DNA of 64,000 bases from Burkholderia sp. (GTDB taxonomy: Bacteria > Pseudomonadota > Gammaproteobacteria > Burkholderiales > Burkholderiaceae): NCBI GenBank assembly GCA_031253835.1, contig JAIRVP010000064.1, positions 1-64,000 on the forward strand. Reading direction: 5' to 3'. Below, one piece after another: positions 59,175 to 64,000 of this stretch. The notes below the pieces were generated by a model. It made no database searches and had not been told where the DNA came from. It was given only the letters and a program-made list of their open reading frames with translations. The translations under genes were made by a program, and so were the position numbers. Position 1 is the stretch's first letter. Each line of letters begins with the position of its first letter.

Positions 59175-59226
59175 GGCCGACGGCTTCGTGTCGAAAGACG
59201 CGCGAGCCGTCGGCCGATTTTTTTGC
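59175..59226 (+). terminator. Rho-independent terminator of the DUF1840 gene
   Basis: GGCCGACGGCT at 59175-59185 pairs with AGCCGTCGGCC at 59205-59215, followed after GA by a run of T from 59218. It lies 48 bases after the stop. Confidence 0.85.
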
Positions 59227-59247
59227 GCGACGCGTTCGCCGGCGCGA

Positions 59248-59406
59248 TTACGGATGATGATGCGTATGCGAGCGCGACGAGCGCCGCGCGGACCGGTGCA
59301 GCAGCCGGTCGCGCGTGCGGTCGCGGCCGCGTTGGGCCGCGAAGAACAGCACCGCGAACACGAGGACCGCGAGCAGCACGAGGGTCTGGACGATACCGTT
59401 TTCCAT
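59248..59406 (-). CDS. 52-residue single-pass membrane protein
   Basis: From the ATG at 59406, behind GGAGGCGAC. One hydrophobic helix near the N-terminus (IVQTLVLLAVLVFAVLFFAA) precedes a basic tail rich in Arg, Ser and His, ending in HTHHHP. It is the last gene of a three-gene minus-strand set starting at 59988. The His cluster could bind a metal ion. No family recognised. Confidence 0.65.
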   Translation of the reverse strand: MENGIVQTLVLLAVLVFAVLFFAAQRGRDRTRDRLLHRSARRSSRSHTHHHP

Positions 59407-59450
59407 GTCGCCTCCGGGCAGGATGGGGGACGAGGGATGCGCGCCGGCCG

Positions 59451-59726
59451 TCAGCCGGCGGGCATGCAGGCGCCGGCGAGTTGCGTGTCGATGAAGCGCT
59501 TCGCCAGCGCGATCGAGATCCTGAGCGCATCCGCATCGTTGCGGAACACGTGGTGCTTCGGGTCGAGCAGGTGCGCTTCGTGGCAGCCGCGTGCATCGCG
59601 CCAGCACACGACCGCGAGCGGCTCGTACAGCGCGCCGAGTTCGAGCCCTTCGCCGGCCACCGGATCGACCAGCGCGACCGCGCGGATCGCGCACTCGCGA
59701 TAGGTCAGGCAGAGCGGCGAGGCCAT
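59451..59726 (-). CDS. 91-residue protein, unknown function
   Basis: A mixed globular protein: CLTYRECAIRAVALVDPVAG, then YEPLAVVCWRDARGCHEAHL, and ending FIDTQLAGACMPAG. It has six cysteines, one early pair (C6, C12) and others near the middle. No signal or membrane helix. I recognise no family. It is the middle gene of a minus-strand set, 44 bases before the 52-residue gene and 76 bases after the 61-residue gene. Confidence 0.6.
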   Translation of the reverse strand: MASPLCLTYRECAIRAVALVDPVAGEGLELGALYEPLAVVCWRDARGCHEAHLLDPKHHVFRNDADALRISIALAKRFIDTQLAGACMPAG

Positions 59727-59802
59727 GACGGTTTCCGTGCGTGACGCCGGCCGTTCCGACCCCGCGTGGCGCGTGATCGGACGAATGGGCGTCGGGACCG
59801 GA

Positions 59803-59988
59803 TCATGTCAGCAGCGGCATCGCTTCGATCAATGCGATGCCGAGCAGTGCGCCGAGCGCGGCGCCGACCAGTTTCGGATGCCACCGCTCGAGATGCAGCG
59901 CCGTCAGCAGCGCGCCGATCAGGATCACGCCCAGCAGCGCGAACGCAATCACGAGGTACCCGATTTCAAAATCGTTGTTGATCAGCAT
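59803..59988 (-). CDS. 61-residue two-helix membrane protein
   Basis: From the ATG at 59988, behind GGGGAAGGAGACATC, a very strong ribosome site. Two hydrophobic segments, IGYLVIAFALLGVILIGALL and LVGAALGALLGIALIEAMP, flank the short loop LHLERWHPK. No family recognised. It is the first gene of the minus-strand set, with the palindrome-bearing promoter about 90 bases upstream. Confidence 0.65.
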   Translation of the reverse strand: MLINNDFEIGYLVIAFALLGVILIGALLTALHLERWHPKLVGAALGALLGIALIEAMPLLT

Positions 59989-60074
59989 GATGTCTCCTTC
60001 CCCGGGGCGGCGTGTCGCGTGCGGCGGTGCACGGCCTGCGCCGCCGACGTCGCACGCACGGATGCCCTGACTGA

Positions 60075-60094
60075 ATTATATATCACAACATGAT
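60075..60094 (-). promoter_or_regulatory. Promoter/operator of the minus-strand small-gene operon
   Basis: On the minus strand, the palindrome ATCATGTTGTGAT (60094-60082) is followed one base later by TATAAT (60080-60075). This matches the DUF1840 promoter: TCA-Y-GTTGTGATATA then an AT-rich -10. Both promoters probably answer to one regulator. Confidence 0.65.
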
Positions 60095-60355
60095 ACAAAT
60101 AACCGTCACACGCGGGATAGGTTGCCTGACGGTGACATTCGGGTGTGACACGGCATGTGACGCCGTAGTGTCCGGCAGGACGTGTCGCGCGCCGGCTTCC
60201 GGCTGCACGGCTTGACGCTCGCCGGCACGTCACCCACACTGGGTCGCACGACGGGCATGCGGCGCGGGGCCTGTCATGTGCGCGTCATGCGGCGCCATTT
60301 TCCGCACCGGCGCGCGGCCCAGGCGTCCCGCCACGAACGCGCGGAGAGCTTCGAC

Positions 60356-62245
60356 GTGGTGCGTTTTTCTTCCCGATTGACTGGCGGCATGCTGGCCTGC
60401 GCGGTGGCGCTGGGCACGGGTGCGGCTGCGGCCGACACACGCGACACCGGCGACGAAGCGCCCGTCACGCTGGTCAGCGACGTCCATGAATTCGTGATCC
60501 GGCACGACGGCTCGCTCGACGAGCACGACGATTCGACGCTGCGCGCGAACAACGCGAACGGCATCGACGCGGTCGCGCAGCGCTACGTGTGGTTCGACAA
60601 GAATCTCGAGCAGGTCGACCTGCTCGCGGCCGAGACGATCGATCGCGACGGCGTCGCGCATCCGGTCGGCGCGGACGGCATCCGCGACGTGCAGGAGCCG
60701 CGCTCGGCCGGCGCGCCAACGTTCCAGGACGGGCTGTTGCGCACCGTCGTGTTTCCCGGCGTCGAAGCCGGATCGAGTACGCGCGTCGCGTTCCGCAAGA
60801 CACGCACGAAGCCCGTCAATCGCGGCTACTTCGGCTACTACGTCGAGCCGTCGCGCGAGCCCGTCGACAGCCAGCGGCTGATCTTCGACGTGCCGGCCGA
60901 CATGCCGCTGTACGCGGATGCGCGCGGCTACGTCGCGCTGCCGCCGGTCACCGCGAACGGGCGCACGCGCTACGAATTCGATTACCGGCACGGCCCGTAC
61001 GACCGCATCGAGAGCGGGGCGGTCGGCTACCCGACCTACGGCGACCGGCTCGTCGTCTCGACGCTGCCCGACTACGCGGCGTTCGCCGCGCGCTACCGCA
61101 ATGCGGCCGTCGATCCGAGCGTGGGCGATCCGGCCATCGTGCAGCTGGCGCGCGGGCTTACCGCGGAGGCCGCCGATCCGCGCGACAAGGCGCGCATCCT
61201 GTACGACTGGGTGCAGGCGAACGTGCGCTACGTCGGACTGTTCCTCGGCGAAACGGCCGCCGCGCCGCATCGCGCGACGGACATCCTGCGCAACCGCTAC
61301 GGCGACTGCAAGGATCATGTCGCGCTGTTCGGCGCGCTGCTCGCGGCGGTCGGCATTCGCAGCGAGCCGGTGCTGATCAATCTCGGTTCCGTGTACACGC
61401 TGCCGTCGGTGCCCGGTTACGGCGGTGGCGCGATCAATCATGCGATCACGTGGCTGCCCGATCTCGCGCTCTATGCGGATACGACGACGGCCGGCATCGC
61501 GTTCGGCTACCTGCCGCCGATCGTGATGGACCGCCCGGCGCTGCTGGTCGACACGGGCGTTCTGTCGCGCACGCCGGCCACGCAGCCGCGCGGCCGCATC
61601 GCGCGCGTCGAGATCGACGCCGCGCAGCCCGGCGCCGCGCGTTTTCATGCGTATGTCGAGGACAGCGGCTGGACGGCGGAACTCGAACGCAACCTGTTTC
61701 GCCGCGCCCCGCACGACCGCATCGAGCCGCTCGCGACCGAACGCCTGCGGCAAAGCGGCCTGCGCGGCCGCGCGCAACTGTCGACCAGCGACCGGCGCGT
61801 GACCGGCGGGCCGTTCGACGTGACGGTCACGGGCACGCTCGATCATTTCGTGTGGCCCGACGGCACGACCGCATTGCCCGCGCTGTCGAGCCTCACGGGC
61901 GGCATCGCGACGCAGGTCGAGAGCTGGCTGGCCGAGCCCGCGCGCACGCAGCCGTGGGGCTGCCTGGGCGGCACGTTCGACGAGACCGGCCAGATCGCGT
62001 TGCCGGCCGGGGTCGTCGTGACCGACCTGCCGGCCGACGCGGCCGTGCACGACCGCTTCGTCGACTTCACGTCGCATTACGTGTTCGACGCGGCCGCGCA
62101 CGTCGTGCAGGTCACGCGGCGGATGACGGCGGATTTCGGCCGTCAGGTATGTACACCCGACGAATTTGCCGCGCTGCGTGCGTCGCTCGAACGCATCGAG
62201 CGCGACACGCAGGCGCAGATCGTCGTGCGGGCGAACGGGCGTTGA
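60356..62245 (+). CDS. Exported DUF3857/transglutaminase-like protein
   Basis: About 629 residues if begun at the GTG at 60356, seven bases after GGAGAG; earlier in-frame starts at 60182 and 60257 have no better site. A signal peptide (TGGMLACAVALGTGAAAADT) leads into a DUF3857 region (TLVSDVHEFVIRHDGSLDEH). A transglutaminase-like core follows, with RNRYGDCKDHVALFGALLAA (Cys) and the His in GGGAINHAITWLPDLALYAD. Members are periplasmic and perhaps cysteine-protease or transglutaminase-like; function is unproven. It follows the minus-strand operon promoter, with no partner gene on its strand except the 56-residue gene after it. Confidence 0.82.
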   Translation: MVRFSSRLTGGMLACAVALGTGAAAADTRDTGDEAPVTLVSDVHEFVIRHDGSLDEHDDSTLRANNANGIDAVAQRYVWFDKNLEQVDLLAAETIDRDGVAHPVGADGIRDVQEPRSAGAPTFQDGLLRTVVFPGVEAGSSTRVAFRKTRTKPVNRGYFGYYVEPSREPVDSQRLIFDVPADMPLYADARGYVALPPVTANGRTRYEFDYRHGPYDRIESGAVGYPTYGDRLVVSTLPDYAAFAARYRNAAVDPSVGDPAIVQLARGLTAEAADPRDKARILYDWVQANVRYVGLFLGETAAAPHRATDILRNRYGDCKDHVALFGALLAAVGIRSEPVLINLGSVYTLPSVPGYGGGAINHAITWLPDLALYADTTTAGIAFGYLPPIVMDRPALLVDTGVLSRTPATQPRGRIARVEIDAAQPGAARFHAYVEDSGWTAELERNLFRRAPHDRIEPLATERLRQSGLRGRAQLSTSDRRVTGGPFDVTVTGTLDHFVWPDGTTALPALSSLTGGIATQVESWLAEPARTQPWGCLGGTFDETGQIALPAGVVVTDLPADAAVHDRFVDFTSHYVFDAAAHVVQVTRRMTADFGRQVCTPDEFAALRASLERIERDTQAQIVVRANGR

Positions 62246-62301
62246 ACGGGTAGCGGCAGTGAGCGCGTCGCCGCCTTCGGTCGACGCGCAGGAGGGCCAT
62301 C

Positions 62302-62472
62302 ATGACGGAACGGGATCACGAGATCGCCGATCTCTCGAAGGAATTGCTGGGCCGGATCGTGCAGGGCGTCGTCGCGAACGGCGCAGTCGTGGATGCGGAG
62401 CAGTGCGCGGCGCTTGCCGTGCAGTGCGCGACGGCGCTGATCGACAAGCTCGACGCGCGTGGCACCGGCTGA
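62302..62472 (+). CDS. 56-residue cytosolic protein, unknown function
   Basis: From the ATG at 62302, preceded by a strong AGGAGG. The product is helical and acidic: MTERDHEIADLSKELLGRIV, then QGVVANGAVVDAEQCAALAV and a tail DKLDARGTG. There are two Cys separated by seven residues. No family is recognised. It follows the DUF3857 gene by 56 bases and converges on the AraC gene. The ribosome site makes translation credible. Confidence 0.6.
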   Translation: MTERDHEIADLSKELLGRIVQGVVANGAVVDAEQCAALAVQCATALIDKLDARGTG

Positions 62473-62493
62473 GCGTTGAAATGACGCCAGGCG

Positions 62494-63543
62494 TTACGCT
62501 TCGACGCGCAAGTCGCCGTCCGCGCGCACCGCGCCCGGCGACTTGCCGACCACGCGCTTGAACGCGCGGCTGAACGCGGCGAGCGACCCGTAGCCGAGCC
62601 GGTACGCGACGGCTTCGATCGTCTCGCCGTCGCGTGTGATCCACTGCGCGGCGAGCCGCATCCGCAGCTCGGTCAGGTAGCGCACCGGCGTCATCCCGGT
62701 CGCCGCGAGAAACCGTTCGGCGAACACCGAGCGCGACACGCCCGCTTCGGTCGCGAGTTCCGCGACGCTCCAGTTGCGGCCCGGGTCGCGATGCAGCGCG
62801 ACGATCGCGCGGCCGAGCTTCGGCTCGCGCAGCGCCTGCACCCAGCCCGTCGCGTCGCCGCATCCGCACTCGACCCAGCCGCGCACGATGAACGCCGCGA
62901 CCACATCCGCGAGCCGCGCGAGGATGCCCGCGAAGCCCGCACGCGCCGTGCATGCTTCGCGCTCCATCGCGTCGAGCATCGGGCGGATTTCCGGGTAGCG
63001 CGCGAGCAGCGTGCCCACGTGCATGAACTCGGGCATCGTGCCGACCAGCGGCTGCATGCCGCCGAGATCGAGCTCCATGCACGCGCTGAAGATCAGCGCA
63101 TCGCCGGCGCCCGGTTCGGTCGTCGCGCAACCGGCCGGCGACGCGCCGGCCGACGCCACCGACGCGACCGTATCGCAGATCTTCGCGACCTCGAAGCCGT
63201 TGAGCTCCCGGCACGGCGCATCCGCGTCGGACACCAGCGCGTGCACGCGGCCGTGCGGCAGCAGGATCGCGTCGCCGGCCTCGAGCCGCATCGTGTCGCC
63301 CGACGCATCGCGCAGCAGCACGGGCCCGCGCACGACGAAATGGAACTGCGCGCGGCCCGCCACATGGCCGAAATTCAGCCCGAACGGCCGCGCGACCTGG
63401 ATGCGGCGGTACTGCACGCCGCTCAGCCGCATCCCCAGCAGCAACTCGCTGACGAGGTCGTGCACATCGGGAATCGGGGGCAGAAGCGGGTCGGACATAT
63501 CGAGATTCGGACGTTCGATCAATAAGTGCGGATTGTATGTCAT
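62494..63543 (-). CDS. AraC-family transcriptional regulator with cupin N-terminus
   Basis: A 349-residue protein (ATG at 63498 would give 334). A cupin-type sensor (FGHVAGRAQFHFVVRGPVLL, then RLEAGDAILLPHGRVHAL) is followed by two helix-turn-helix repeats: WSVAELATEAGVSRSVFAER and ETIEAVAYRLGYGSLAAFSR, the AraC signature. It is divergent from an MFS exporter gene, its probable target; similar AraC-MFS pairs are usual in Burkholderia efflux. Inducer unknown. Confidence 0.9.
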   Translation of the reverse strand: MTYNPHLLIERPNLDMSDPLLPPIPDVHDLVSELLLGMRLSGVQYRRIQVARPFGLNFGHVAGRAQFHFVVRGPVLLRDASGDTMRLEAGDAILLPHGRVHALVSDADAPCRELNGFEVAKICDTVASVASAGASPAGCATTEPGAGDALIFSACMELDLGGMQPLVGTMPEFMHVGTLLARYPEIRPMLDAMEREACTARAGFAGILARLADVVAAFIVRGWVECGCGDATGWVQALREPKLGRAIVALHRDPGRNWSVAELATEAGVSRSVFAERFLAATGMTPVRYLTELRMRLAAQWITRDGETIEAVAYRLGYGSLAAFSRAFKRVVGKSPGAVRADGDLRVEA

Positions 63544-63613
63544 AGACCGTCCTGACGTGGTTCCTTACGATACGCCGTCATCAGTACTTTCCCTAACCGA
63601 CACGGAACCACGC

Positions 63614-64000
63614 ATGAATCCCGGAATCTCCTCGGCAGCCTCGACGGCGGCCCCCCGCGAACCGGCCTGGGGCGCGGTATTCGCGATGACGCTCGGCGTG
63701 TTCGGGCTCGTCACGGCCGAATTCCTGCCCGCGAGCCTGCTGACGCCGATGGCCGACAGCCTCGGCGTGACCGAAGGCGTGGCCGGGCAGGCCGTCACGG
63801 CCACCGCGACGGTCGCGCTCGTCACGAGCCTGCTGATCTCGGCGCTGACGCGCACGATCGACCGCCGGCGCGTGCTGCTCGTGTTCTCGGTGCTGCTGGT
63901 CGCCTCGAACCTGGCGGTCGCGTTTGCGCCCAACCTGACGACGCTGCTGATCGGCCGCGTCGTGCTCGGCATCGCGCTCGGCGGGTTCTGGACGATGGCG
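63614..64000 (+). CDS. MFS transporter, DHA1-type exporter (partial, runs off the window)
   Basis: The first 129 residues of a 12-helix MFS protein: VFAMTLGVFGLVTAEFLPAS (helix 1), VTATATVALVTSLLISALTR, DRRRVLLVFSVLLVASNLAV and LLIGRVVLGIALGGFWTMA. The F-x-x-x-T-A-E-F-L-P motif is that of the AraJ/NepI/YdhP drug, arabinose and purine exporters. The stop lies beyond the window. It is divergent from the AraC gene. Confidence 0.88.
   Translation, partial: MNPGISSAASTAAPREPAWGAVFAMTLGVFGLVTAEFLPASLLTPMADSLGVTEGVAGQAVTATATVALVTSLLISALTRTIDRRRVLLVFSVLLVASNLAVAFAPNLTTLLIGRVVLGIALGGFWTMA

Overview
The window is GC-rich, densely coded DNA from a Burkholderia, most likely a Burkholderia cepacia complex replicon (by gene content probably chromosome 2). 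The strongest taxonomic marker is the convergent rpfR/rpfF pair (53.3-56.2 kb), the BDSF (cis-2-dodecenoic acid) receptor and synthase. Supporting it are Burkholderia-type features: a class II HMG-CoA reductase, a trimeric porin, a DUF4148 protein, many LysR regulators, and a second groESL with a CIRCE operator. I saw no rRNA, tRNA, CRISPR array, insertion sequence or replication origin.

Layout. 0-2.8 kb: lower-GC accessory-looking DNA with a membrane protein, a PNPOx-like protein and a CrtI-like FAD oxidoreductase. 3-5.2 kb: PLP aminotransferase, a 63-residue protein of unknown function, and a PNPOx-fold protein. 5.2-8.4 kb: LysR regulator divergent from an unusual SDR, then an exported epoxide hydrolase-like protein. 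9-13.8 kb: a MocR regulator divergent from mvaA (degradative HMG-CoA reductase) plus TctB/TctA-like transporter genes, which looks like a mevalonate/HMG catabolic unit with a palindromic operator. 14-18.6 kb: exported alpha/beta hydrolases, cytochrome P460, a DUF4148 protein and an amidase.

18.9-23.7 kb is the most distinctive locus. It is a complete Family 2A encapsulin system: rhodanese, serine O-acetyltransferase, a small XRE regulator, an encapsulin shell, and a cysteine desulfurase with a roughly 260-residue disordered N-terminal cargo-loading region. A 13-bp motif is repeated exactly upstream of the rhodanese and upstream of the shell gene. The family is known to form sulfur-metabolising nanocompartments; the XRE gene and the repeated motif suggest regulation of this copy.

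23.7-30 kb: a convergent minus-strand unit with an ArgB-like protein that lacks key catalytic residues, a PTS IIA-like protein and two small proteins; then a truncated LysE remnant, groES-groEL with CIRCE, and a LysR regulator. 30-33.5 kb: M20 amidohydrolase, amino-acid binding protein and porin, probably one uptake/hydrolysis operon. 33.5-38.1 kb: MDR dehydrogenase, LysR regulator, DMT and MFS transporters. 38.2-39.3 kb: a low-GC two-gene cassette (a glycine-zipper protein and a small membrane protein overlapping by ATGA) beside a 3' SDR fragment. It resembles a toxin/immunity insertion. 39.4-44.6 kb: a lipoprotein sulfatase with a deviant formylglycine motif, an apparently exported formylglycine-generating enzyme, a NlpA/MetQ-like binding protein, a cysteine-cluster protein, and an ABM-domain protein. 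45.6-52.7 kb: LysR regulator, DUF1445 hydro-lyase, MFS transporter and fused 5-oxoprolinase, readable as D-glutamate/pyroglutamate utilisation. 56.6-64 kb: APC permease, DUF1840 protein, three small proteins in a minus-strand operon sharing a palindromic promoter element with the DUF1840 gene, a DUF3857/transglutaminase protein, a 56-residue protein, an AraC regulator, and a divergent MFS exporter cut by the window edge.
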